64,000 nucleotides of DNA from Ditylenchus dipsaci (taxonomy: Eukaryota; Nematoda; Chromadorea; Rhabditida; Anguinidae). The position numbers and the translations under genes were made by a program. Under the pieces are notes generated by a model. It saw only the letters and a list, made by a program, of their open reading frames with translations, ran no database searches and was not told the origin of the DNA. This document shows positions 9,800-19,439 of this stretch, one piece after another. The DNA is taken from contig SADC01000010.1 in NCBI GenBank assembly GCA_004194705.1, positions 186,001 to 250,000 of the forward strand. Direction: 5' to 3'. The stretch's first letter is position 1. Every line of letters starts with the position of its first letter.

Positions 9800-10869
9800 T
9801 TTCTCTATTAAGTCCCCCCTCTATAATAACTCCCCCTATTCCGACCCCATATCTCAGCCTAAGGAAAAATTTTTGTAAATCTGTTTTTTGCGTTTTCTTA
9901 ATCACCACGATCTTAGTTGATTCCACTTTTTAGATTTCGGTCGGGCATCCGAAAATCTCAAAATCGAAATATTTTTTTTCCGATTTTTAAGGGTTGAAAA
10001 ATAACTCCCCGGGGGACTTACTACAGAAAATACGGTACCCTATACCTACACCTACTGTTTGGCATACTGTTAGATAAACTATAGTTAGCTCAGAGGTGGG
10101 CAAAGATCAGATCAGATCAGTTCAGATCAGATCAGTTCAGATCAGATCAGATCGCCGAAGATCAGATCAGATCAAGATCAGATCAGATCAGATCAGATCG
10201 GCATAATATTTTTTTTCTTTAATTTAGTCAAATTTCACACTCTAAGTCAAAATTTTACGGCGAAACGTATTTTATACAAAGTTGAAAGAAGATCAGATCT
10301 ATTTAGATCAGATCGGTTCAGATCGGGTCAGATCGGGTCAGATCGGCTGAGATCGCCTTACATTTTTTTCTTTAATTTTGTCAAATTTCACACTTTGAGT
10401 CAAAATTTTAAGGCGAAACGTATTTTACAGTCAAAAAGAAAGGTTTATTGTGTTTTTAACTATATATTTAATTACAACTTTTGTCGGTAGATTTTTTTCG
10501 GCTGGAAAAACTTTTCATTCGGACACTGGATTCGTGTTCAGCATGGTCTTCATAAAGTAAAGCTTCTTTTGAAATTTCAGAGTCACTGTCAAATTTTGAA
10601 TTTCGTTAAAGATAATTAACATTTGAATTTAAATTTCAATCTTTATTGTCTTGAGCGGAAATCAAAATTTGACGGGGACTCTGAAATTTTGAAAGAAGTT
10701 TTATAAGCAAATCGACCACGCTGAACACGAATGCAATGTCAGAATCAATAGTTTTCCCAGCGGAAAAAAAGTTATGAAAAATTTGTGTCACAACTTATAT
10801 ATTAATTTTGCACATTTTGTCATAACTTGACAATGAACTATAGTTGCATTCAAAGCCAAAATGACAGTG

Positions 10870-11230
10870 ACATTCTGCTCTTTGTTTTTGTTTTGATTAT
10901 TCAGCTATATTTTATCTCTGCACAAAGTTTTTTGCTTGTAGAAAGTAAGAATGGAGCGTTTTGAAAATCGCTACTCCAATAAACAAGTGGTGATTTATCT
11001 TAAACCTTCAAATCGAAAGAGTCAATGGTTAGTATTTTCAAAAAGCTAAATTCCTGGCGGTCATTTTGGTATATTATGAGCGTGGGTGTAGTATGACCAT
11101 CATGGCGCATTAATTGAAAACCTGTGGGTACCCAGCTGCACAATGTGTTACCTCCCGGACCCTTTTACACCTACTTCATCAATGATTGAAGCAAAAAGGA
11201 GCCCCGCCATCGTGTTCACCGGGAAATTCT
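10870..11230. repeat. Diverged repeat, paralogous to 14855-15190
   Basis: Several words occur in the same order in both places, including TATGAGCG(T)(G/A)GGTGTAGTATGA, ATCATGGCGCA and GCGCCATCGTGTTCA-like text. The two copies are heavily diverged and show no open frame. It may be an old element fragment or a decayed gene duplicate. Confidence 0.4.
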
Positions 11231-11427
11231 GCACAGTAATCAACAACCGATCTGAACTGATCTGAGCCGACCTCAGCCGATCTGACCCGATCTGACACGA
11301 TCTGAAATGATCTGAACTGATCTGATCTAAATCGATCTGATCTTTTCCCAACTCTGTGTAAAATACGTTTCGCCGTAAAATTTTGACTTAAAGTGTCAAA
11401 TTTGACAAAATTAAAGAAAAAATATTA

Positions 11428-11679
11428 CCGTATTTCCTCTAATATACCGACACCCTCTAATAAACCGACACCCCCTACTTCGAGGGTCCGTATCTCAGTC
11501 CAAAGAAAGAAATTTACATCGCTTTTTTTTTGCGTTTTCTTAGCTCCCACGAGCTCTATCGATTCCGCTTTTTCGATTTTGGATCTTCATCCAAAATTGT
11601 CGAGATCGACCCAAAATTTTCACGATTTTTGAGGGGTTGAAAAATAAACCGACATGTCGGTATATTAGAGGAAATACGG
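11428..11679. mobile_element. TA-flanked CCGTA-end MITE, 252 bp
   Basis: TA is present at 11426-11427 and 11680-11681. The terminal repeat reads CCGTATTTCCTCTAATATAC, and the reversed right end reads the same. The core contains TCAGTCCAAAG and ACGAGCTCTATCGATTCCGC, which recur inverted in 28307-28552 and in the same sense in 9809-10034. It sits inside the hAT element 10091-11814. Confidence 0.85.
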
Positions 11680-11822
11680 TATGCCGATCTGATCTGATCT
11701 GATCTTGATCTGATCTGATCTGATCTTCGGCGATCTGATCTGAACTGATCTGATCTGAACTGATCTGATCTGAACTGATCTGATCTGAACTGATCTGATC
11801 TTTGCCCACCTCTGAGTTAGCT

Positions 11823-11895
11823 GTTTATCTAACTGTTTGCCATACTGTTTGCTTTTCAAACTGTTTGTTTGCCATACTGTTTGTTTTCTATACAG
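11823..11895. repeat. ACTGTTTGCCATACTGTTTG phrase array
   Basis: Three to four copies of CTGTTTGCCATACTG, inverted with respect to 13801-13890 (CAGTATGGCAAACAG) and continuing the array interrupted at 10058-10082. The symmetrical arms of a larger element enclose the hAT transposase fragment. Confidence 0.65.
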
Positions 11896-12186
11896 CGTAA
11901 CTTCTCTGCACATACAGTACTGTGCCTTTTTAAAAGATTTTCATTGTAGCTTTACGTTATTTTTTTCAGAAATAATAGACTCTCAAAAGTTTCTTGGGTA
12001 ACAGATGCGAGCAAATAAGAAGCAGGATCAAAGAAGAGCCTAAGAAAAAACATGCTTAACTGGGTAACGTAGTGAATCAATTCATTGAAAATAAGCACTA
12101 AAAATATTTCAATTTTAGGCGTAACACTTCATGTTTGTGATAAGAAAGCAATATTGCGCCGTTTTTTTCTTGGTCTGAGTGAATAA

Positions 12187-13402
12187 GGTGGATCACATAC
12201 TGGAACTTCAATTCGACGTGATGTCAACCGAATTCTCAGCGATTTCGGATTATCAATAAAAGATCTACTCGAAGTGGTTACCGATGGAGCTAGCAATATG
12301 GCTAATGCATTTCAAGATGTGTGTTCTAGTGAGATACTGTTTCCGTGTTCTAAATTATACTAAAATTTGAGTTTTAGTCGAAGTAGTGATTCAGTATCTT
12401 GAAGACAACAATGAAGAAGAAATGGAGGAAACTGATGGGTTCCTACACACTTTGCCGCATGCCGCTTTGCCGCCGACACTTTGCCGCACGACACTTTACC
12501 GCACGACACTTTGCCGCAACACTTTGCCGCAGACACTTTGTCGCAGACACTTTGCCGCACTTTTGCATATTTTCAAATAAACTCATAACTCATTTCTCAA
12601 AGTGATCAGAAACCACGTTGTTTCCGACCACCGACCACGGTGGGGTTCATGGTTCAATTTTTCAAAAACGATGAAAAGTGTAGGGGCCAAGGCTGACCCT
12701 TTATACACACCTGCCTGCCTTCGGCAGGCCGCTGCACCCTAATTCAATAGGAAGCCCCTTTGGGGGTACATTGTTCGGGCCAAGGACTGACCCTTTATAC
12801 AAACAGAGATTCTTCTCCTTCTACCTGCCTGCCTTCGGCAGGCAACCTAATTCAATAGGAAGCCCCTTTGGGGGTACATGGTCCGGGATAAGGGCTGACC
12901 CTTTAGGGGTACATGGTCCGGGATAAGGGCTGACCCGTTATATATCAAAAAATATATTTCTTGATATATAAAGGGTCAGCCCTTATCCCTTGCTTGAATA
13001 ATATTGGTAAAACGAAAGAAACGATTAAGTTAATAACGAAAGCAGCTGACTTAACGATAATTGTGCGGCAAAGTGTCTGCGGCAAAGTGGCATGCGGCAA
13101 AGTGTCGCAGCGAAGTGCTGCGGCAAAGTGTCGTGCGGCGAAGTGTCGTGCGGCAAAGTGTCGGCGGCAAAGTGTAAAGCGGCAAAGTGGTTGTGTACGA
13201 ACTGATGAACTTAACGTAGATTGCAGTACTGCAGAGACATTTATTGAGTAAGATACATTTGATTGTGTGTGGGGCTCTGTATTTTGGAATTTTTAGATCT
13301 GCGGTCCCAGTGCGCGTTAAATGTTTTGCTCATGATATTCAGCCGGTTATTTTGGAACTATTTAAACAACATATTTTCCAAATACTGGATACCAGAAAAT
13401 GA
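12187..13402 (+). pseudogene. hAT transposase fragment, interrupted by a phrase-array element
   Basis: Exon 1 (about 12187-12328) reads HTGTSIRRDVNRILSDFG and then EVVTDGASNMANAFQDV, the hAT catalytic-core pattern. A 49 bp intron (12329-12377) leads to exon 2, which is cut at 12437 by the insert 12438-13199 and resumes at 13208 after the duplicated AACTGATG. Read across, it gives QYLEDNNEEEMEETDELNV. A second 49 bp intron (13248-13296) leads to VPVRVKCFAHDIQPVILELF, ending at a stop at 13400-13402. Only the middle of a hAT transposase (usually 500-700 residues) is present, so the copy is dead. hAT enzymes make 8 bp target duplications, like those of 10091-11814 nearby. Confidence 0.72.
12438..13199. 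mobile_element. Phrase-array TIR element inside the hAT exon, 762 bp
   Basis: The duplication AACTGATG is at 12430-12437 and 13200-13207, and excising the insert restores the hAT reading frame. The arms are arrays of ACTTTGCCGCA(CGAC) (12450-12560) and, inverted, GCGGCAAAGTGTC (13060-13190). Between them are two to three direct repeats of a segment with AAGGGCTGACCC, CCTGCCTGCCTTCGGCAGGC and GGAAGCCCCTTTGGGGGTAC (12690-12970). No gene is seen. Confidence 0.82.
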
Positions 13403-13800
13403 TCGATCTTGTAAGCCAATTCAGGGAATCTCACAGTCTCAAGCTGGAATAGCCACCAATAATCACAGAAACAAAACTTCATTTAAACTCTTGAGCTCTC
13501 AGTTAATGGTTTATTGTAATTACTTTGTTGAAGATGTGATTCTGTTTTGAGTCGTCTTTTGATGTTCAAGGTAGATGTTAATAAATAAGTGTTATCAGTT
13601 GAAAATGTAACTCTTGAAGTCTTTCTCGATAATTTTAGAAGTATCTCGCTTTTTGCCAAACTACATCTCGACGGCTTTTTTTGCTTTCGAAATGATGGAG
13701 AAGAAGAGTTTGTAAAGATAGAACAAAAGAGAAAGAAAAAATACAGTACTATGGGAACTACTGTATATGTCATACTGTATATGTCTACCTGGTATGGAAA
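13403..13800. other. hAT remnant downstream region
   Basis: There is no certain coding sequence. Short open frames on both strands are not supported by family motifs. The region lies between the hAT fragment and the right CAGTATGGCAAACAG array, so it probably belongs to the same decayed element. Confidence 0.35.
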
Positions 13801-13975
13801 AAAAACAGTATGGCAAACAAACAGTTTGAAAAGCAAACAGTATGGCAAACAGTTAGATAAACAGCTAACTATTGTTTATCTAACAGTATGCCAAACAGTA
13901 GGTGTGGGTGTAGGTATGTTTTATTTCAAGTGTAGGTGTAGGTATAGAGTATGTTTTGTTTTGGGGTGTTAGTGC
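13801..13975. repeat. CAGTATGGCAAACAG and GTGTAGGTGTAGG arrays, right arm
   Basis: Inverted partner of 6735-6880, 10037-10082 and 11823-11895. The order of words is the exact reverse of the left side once nested inserts are removed, which is good evidence that one element once spanned about 6715-13980. Confidence 0.65.
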
Positions 13976-14008
13976 GACTTATTGCGACTTATACGACTTA
14001 TTTATTAA

Positions 14009-14354
14009 AGGACCATTGCCGTCTACGGCCACGGAAATTTGGACTTTTTGAATTGGCGGGGGACAGCTATTTTTTGAATTACTTTTTATTTTCATTTTTA
14101 AGTTATAATTTATGTGTATTGGTCAAAGCGAGTCTTCCAGAACTATAAGTAAGTTGTAGTGCAGTGGCTGTGTTAGATCTCGTCCGATCTGGCAATGTCA
14201 CGCAACGTTGGGCTCGACTAGTAGATTGTTCAAAATTTTGGAAAATTTTAATTTGCAAACAAAAAAAACTCAAAAAATATTTTCGCAGTAATTTAGCTGT
14301 CCCCCGCCAATTCAAAAAGTCCAAATTTCCGTGGCCGTAGACGGCAATGGTCCT
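14009..14354. mobile_element. TTAA-flanked palindromic MITE, 346 bp
   Basis: TTAA lies at 14005-14008 and 14355-14358. The terminal repeat is perfect for over 45 bp: it begins AGGACCATTGCCGTCTACGG, then AATTTGGACTTTTTGAATTGG. Both ends have GGCGGGGGACAGCT. The interior is AT-rich with no gene. The centre resembles that of 23154-23475 (CCGATCTGGCAATGTC). Confidence 0.85.
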
Positions 14355-14779
14355 TTAACTTTGTCTATTTTGTCACAATTTGATCACAAAATATTGCTTT
14401 ATTTGACGTCGAAATAATCGTCAGATCCTAGTCGTACTTTTTCTTATGAGAGTTTAGCTATATGTCATCCCTACACAAAGTTGTCGTTGTCGTGTTAAAG
14501 AATCTTGGTGAAGCATGGGGAAGGGTTGTGTGCTGCCTTTCTGCTCATCTAGGTCTATCTTAATTGGGTACCTTACTAGGGACAAGTCCATTTTTGTTTT
14601 TTCAAAGCAAAATTTATGATTGCCTCAAACGCAAATTACCGCTTTTATCAATTTCCACTTACAAGGGACCTCGCGAACTTTTTTTCACTTGCTAATTAGA
14701 GTTTAGTCTCATTGAACAGCCAGTATGCGACTGAAATCAAATATGTTGAGATCTCGGCCCATTGGCCAAGAACTTGGGA

Positions 14780-15190
14780 TGATACGGCCAGTCAAGTATC
14801 GAAGGGCTATGTATATGCATCGCCTGGGTCACAGGTTCGAATACCACTGGGTGCACACGAATTTTTTTACTTCATCTTCACACATAGTTGTGTCTGTAGA
14901 AAGTCGGAGTAGGACATTACGAAAATTTCTACCCCACAAACAAATAGTGATTTTTCCCATCTTTGCAAACCAAAAGAGCTTGTGCTCGAAAGCTGGATTC
15001 CTCTCGGTCATTTTAATACGCTATGAGCGTAGGTGTAGTATGAGGATCATGGCGCAATGCTTGAAAATCTGTGGATATCAATCCATCTGAGTTTAGACCA
15101 TGCACAATTTGTTAGCTTCTCGACTCATTTTCACCAACTTGGTCGATGATTCGCGCCATCGTGTTCAGCACGAGTTTCTCTTTCCAGAGT
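14780..15190 (+). repeat. SINE-like piece followed by a diverged repeat
   Basis: An intact B box, GGTTCGAATACC, lies at 14834-14845, preceded by an A-box-like GGCCAGTCAAGTATCGAAGG and followed by CTGGGTGCACACGA. This matches the SINE-like pieces at 2745 and 38985. The part after 14855 is paralogous to 10870-11230. The ORF through it is not supported by any motif. Confidence 0.45.
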
Positions 15191-15287
15191 CTATCATGGG
15201 CGGAGCAGGCCTTCTCAAATTAAAACTTCTTGATACTAGCAAGTGCCACTGTGAGGGAATATACAAGACGACAAAACTATAAAGCTC

Positions 15288-15293
15288 TTTATT
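15288..15293 (-). promoter_or_regulatory. Poly(A) signal AATAAA of the Nup133-like gene
   Basis: AATAAA on the minus strand lies about 50 bases past the stop codon, followed by GAGCTTTATAG. This spacing suits a 3' end and supports the chosen stop. Confidence 0.65.
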
Positions 15294-15343
15294 CAACAAA
15301 CAAAATATTGGGAAAAATCAAACAAGGAAATCTGTGACGAGAA

Positions 15344-18300
15344 TTATTCTCCTGACTGACTCAAAGCTCGGATGTTTTCAGACAAGTCCGCCAGTTCTGC
15401 AACATCCACTTTGTCTTCGCAGAGGACGCACAGCTTGCACAGAGATAGTTCAGTCTGGAAAAGGAAAGATAGTGCGCCAAACCCAATGGATTTACTAATT
15501 AAAGTATTTAAAGTTCATAATTACCAGCTTTTTCGCAGCATCTCTTGTCTCGTAAGCCATTGCCTTCAACGTCTTTCTCGCCTGAAATTCCACAAAGAGT
15601 AATGTGTCCACTTCAAAATAGCTTAATTTACCTTGCTATATTCGCAATTTTCTACATTCTTAATCCAGTTGATGCTCTCATGCGCCGATAGAAAATCATT
15701 GACTCTATTACCCTTTTCCGCGAGCAAATAGTTGACCATACCTTAAACTAACTTCTCAAAACAACCCCAAGACGAAAGCCAAAACACGCCTTTTTCTCGG
15801 TAGTATTCATACAAGAACAGATCAAAGTCATCAACACTGTATTTTTTTTTGTAGGCATCCAACGTCCGCTGACATTCTTTCTCATTTAAGTTTTTGTGGC
15901 AATATTCGATAAGCATCGTGAAGTCCTGGAATGTGGAAAATGTCATCACCAGCTCTCATTTGCAACCAATTAAATACCTGAAATTCTTCCGCCAGATTTA
16001 GAGCTACTTCAACCTTTCCTATTTCACAGTACTTCGCGATAATCTTTGAGTTGTCGCGCTGCCAACGAGTCTGTTGGGAGAGAACAAACCTCGCCAGCCG
16101 AACACTCTGCTCCAAGATAAGCGGTGAGTCGAAAGAAATGTCATTATCCCCGTACTTGTTAGCCATGAAATCCAAAACGGCATTCAACTGAAACAAAGAT
16201 CAAAATAAATAGCATCATAACTGCAAACAAAAACTTACGTGGCGAATAAAGTAAATAAGGAAGTGTGAATGATTCAACCAGGTAGGAATTGTTTTAGGAA
16301 CTTGCAGAGACCAATCTTGCTCACGGATTCCGATGATTCCCTCCGCTAGGACTCCCAGAAATGCGCTGACCTCAGTGATAACACGCTCATAGTTGTCACT
16401 GTTTTGATTGAGCTCTTTCAACTCCTTTTCACTAGATTTGACCACTGCAGGAATAAGTTCATGAAAACAGGAAACCTGAAATGACAATGAAGGTGTGGAC
16501 CAAACCATATAAATGCACACAATTCAAAACAACCTCATTGAAGACATGATCAAAGTGAGTTAGATATTCATTTTCAGGGTGATTGAATCGACGTATGAAC
16601 TCGGAAGCCAAGGCTTTGAACGATTGAGAAATAATGGGCGTCGAGTTTTCAGACAGCCATTTTGCACATAACATCATCAGAAATATTTTTTCGCCATATT
16701 CTGCCAGCAGTGCAAGGCCTGAACGGCTGTACATGGACTCAACAGGGCGATCCAACTAAGAAGTCATAAATTCGACATCAATCTGCTACAACCGCCCAAA
16801 AAACCAACCTTGTCGATGAGCTTAAAGTGCTGAAGAAAGAGAACAAACATTCTATAGTGACTCAGCTTATCATCTAGATGCTCCACAATCAGCGGGAGAT
16901 CTAAAATGAGTATTAAATTCAGTAGGTGAAAGAGAAAGGGTTTACTCTTTGACTTGGAATGCTCCTCAAGCCACGGCCTTTGGTCTAAAATACAGTTAAT
17001 TGGAACATGGTTTAATAGAAAAAATGCACCTTTGAGAAAAAGGCCTTCACTGCTCCAACGTGGATCATCTAACGGAATACGATCGGAAAAATATTTGATC
17101 AATTCTACCTAAATTCCCCACAAATCGCGTAATTAGATGTAACACACCACAAAGTACATACTGCTAGTTCAGAATAATTGATGTCCGTTTTCTTTAGCAA
17201 CTCATTCACCATGTCCTGAGAGTCCGCCTGTTAAAAAATTAGGAAATCGAACAGCAATTGAAAAACCACAGCAGCAATATCATTACCAAATCTTTGCTGC
17301 AGAACACAGCAAAAGCTTGCTTGAAGAGATCATCACTAAAGGGCTCACTTATGAGGCTTTCAAGTCCATCACCATATCTTTCCCAGAACGACAGATCGAA
17401 TGCTTTAGGAAGACGCCGCAAAGCACAGACACCACTTTCTTTAAGGACTACATGGCAGAGGCCATTCACGCAAGCTAAATAAAAAACAGCAACAGCATAA
17501 ATAACTCCGGAAAAGTAGTTTCTCACATGCACCCAACAATACATCATCAATATTCTCCAAAATTGCAGCATGCACGTTTTGAGTAGTGGGGTGACGAATC
17601 AGAATCAAAGATTTTGGGAGGACAACTACGCATTCATAGGAGTTCGGCACAAGAATCTGACACTTGGAGAGCTTTCGAGAGTCCTGAGAAAACAATCGAA
17701 TAAAAAGTCTTGGAAGCAATTTGTTAGAGACAAAATATACCAGTTCAGCCATCGACTCAGGCAAAAGGATGGGGACCAGGACTTCGAAGATACTAGATGG
17801 CTCGCGTTTGTCTTCCAAATAGCCTAAAATTTTAAAACATAAGCGCTACGGTCAAAAAGTAACTTTAATAACTCACCCAAAAACAGTTCAACCTGGCCAT
17901 GCTTGACAGCCGCAATCAAGACTAGTATTCCTTTACAATAAACGGCCACATCAAGGATAGTGATTTCTTTAACTACAGGATTAGTTCCACCTGACTGCAT
18001 CTGTACTGTATCGGAGAAAATCTTGGCAACATTGATTTCGTGTAACAGTGACCTCGATTCAATAGAAAAGAGACGCAAAGACTTTGGAAAGACTGCTAGG
18101 ATGTCCACATTCTTGTTTTTAAACGACCCTTGACGAAGATGGTTTTTGTAACACTAATTTTTTTTTAGCAAGAATAGAAATGCGGGATGATAAACGTACC
18201 TCTCCCTCTCTGTAGCATAGCCAAACAACATTTTGCTCATTCGCCGTCCAATACCTGAAATAAATACATTGAAAAAGACTGAACGATGGCTCACGAGAAA

Positions 18301-19201
18301 TTTTCATGCACCGGAAACTTTCAAATTCAAATGCCCTTTCAACAAGTAAATTTACCATCTGGCGTATCCATTTCCAGAGCACGCACAGAGATACGCTCAC
18401 TTTGTTCGCTCATGCTGTGAAAAATCTCGACGATGTAGAAACTAGAGGTGGCTGTAGACAGTAGAAAGCGATCCAAATGACCTAAAAATTAGGAATACGA
18501 GTTAGAGTCTAAAACCATCACAAAATTAACCCAGTGACTCGATAAGACAAATTGAAAATGCCACATCGTTTTGAAGGTTGATGTTTTGATCGCGACTAGG
18601 TTTTCCTGCATCCGACCAGTAACGCAAATATCCTTCAGGGCTGACGGCTAGAACAGACGGGGCGACCGCGGCAACACTGACACGACCATCTGAATGCAAA
18701 CATTGATAATATAATATAATGATGACAAAAATATAGTTACCAGATTTCTTGAAAACGCACACAGAATTTGCATAATACCTTAGTCCAGTGGCAGGTAGGC
18801 TAAGTCGGAATGCATGAGGAACGACACGAGACTGAAAACACGGAATGGTGAGCGAAAAATTTGTAATAGTTTAATTCTTATTAACCTTGTTCGAGCACGT
18901 CCAGACATACATCACATTGGAGCAGAGGAGAACACCTGAAAAAAAAGTTTTATGAGAATTAGTTCAAGGTCAGCTTTAGTTTTAGCTTACATTGCTGCTG
19001 AGGAGTGAGCGTGGCGCAGATATTCATATTTTTGGAAGCTAAAAAGACATTTTGATATATGTAATTCAAATAAGTTAGGAAATACTCTGGCTGAGAACTT
19101 CTTTCACCAAACTCGGGAATTCTATCTTGTATGGATCCATGAAAAGCGTCAATTCTGAAGACTCGCTCATTTTGGTTTACTTGACTGTAAACTATAGGAT
19201 G
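15344..19201 (-). CDS. Nup133: Nup133-like nucleoporin (5' end missing)
   Basis: About 18 short exons on the minus strand are separated by 40-60 bp introns ending TTTCAG or TTTTAG. The first visible exon (18991-19201) follows a TTTTCAG acceptor, so the start codon lies further upstream and is not visible. The N-terminal third reads like the Nup133 beta-propeller (SVAAVAPSVLAVSPEGYLRY at about 18620-18690; NVMYVWTCSNK at 18890-18930). The rest is alpha-helical, with C-terminal NLAEEFQVFN, LIEYCHKN and FLYEYYREKG (about 15790-16010), as in the Nup133 helical domain. It ends LSENIRALSQSGE, stop at 15344-15346. Nup133 is a scaffold subunit of the Nup107-160 Y complex at nuclear pores. The assignment is from remembered motifs, not a search. 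Frames look intact over the exons checked, so the gene may be live with a distant 5' exon. Confidence 0.7.
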
Positions 19202-19439
19202 CTGAAAATGACTTGATGGATACAAAAGCATGAGACACATTTAGATTTTGGTGTCAATCAATCTTTCGATATACACACTAGGCTGGTCGCTCACAAATTC
19301 GCATTTTACATGACACATGTAATGCCGTTAAAGGACCATGGTTTTTGCGCGGACAATACTTTTTCCTGGCGCAAAAACATTTTTTTTGGCGCAGATCCAC
19401 TTTCTTTTGGCGCAAATTTTTGTTTTGCGTCATTAGATT

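Larger units (their letters stand above)
6880..10034. mobile_element. TA-flanked CCGTA-end element split by the MULE
   Basis: The left piece is only 6880-6894 (CCGTATTTTCTCTAT) and the rest is 9809-10034, ending TACTACAGAAAATACGG, with TA on both outer sides. Removing the MULE and one 9 bp duplication restores the terminus CCGTATTTTCTCTATTAAG, which matches the reversed right end. It belongs to the same family as 11428-11679, 28307-28552, 29978-30243, 38336-38672 and 56937-60462. No coding sequence of its own is seen. Confidence 0.7.
10091..11814. mobile_element. Non-autonomous hAT element with GATC-rich arrays
   Basis: The terminal repeat CAGAGGTGGGCAAAGATCAG is of classical hAT type, and the 8 bp duplication AGTTAGCT lies at 10083-10090 and 11815-11822. 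Both ends carry long runs of GATCAGATCAGATC (10105-10200; 11690-11800), with secondary runs at 10290-10350 and 11248-11345. The interior is a long imperfect palindrome with no coding sequence. A CCGTA-end element is nested at 11428-11679; removing it restores the AATATTATGCCGATC arm that mirrors 10196-10212. Confidence 0.85.

Noticed and set aside
6879..9809. Target duplication with ends at AGAAATG for the MULE
   Set aside because: With ends placed at AGAAATG (6904 and 9790) the flanks do not match; extending to GGCT/AGCC gives a perfect 9 bp duplication, so the longer ends were used.
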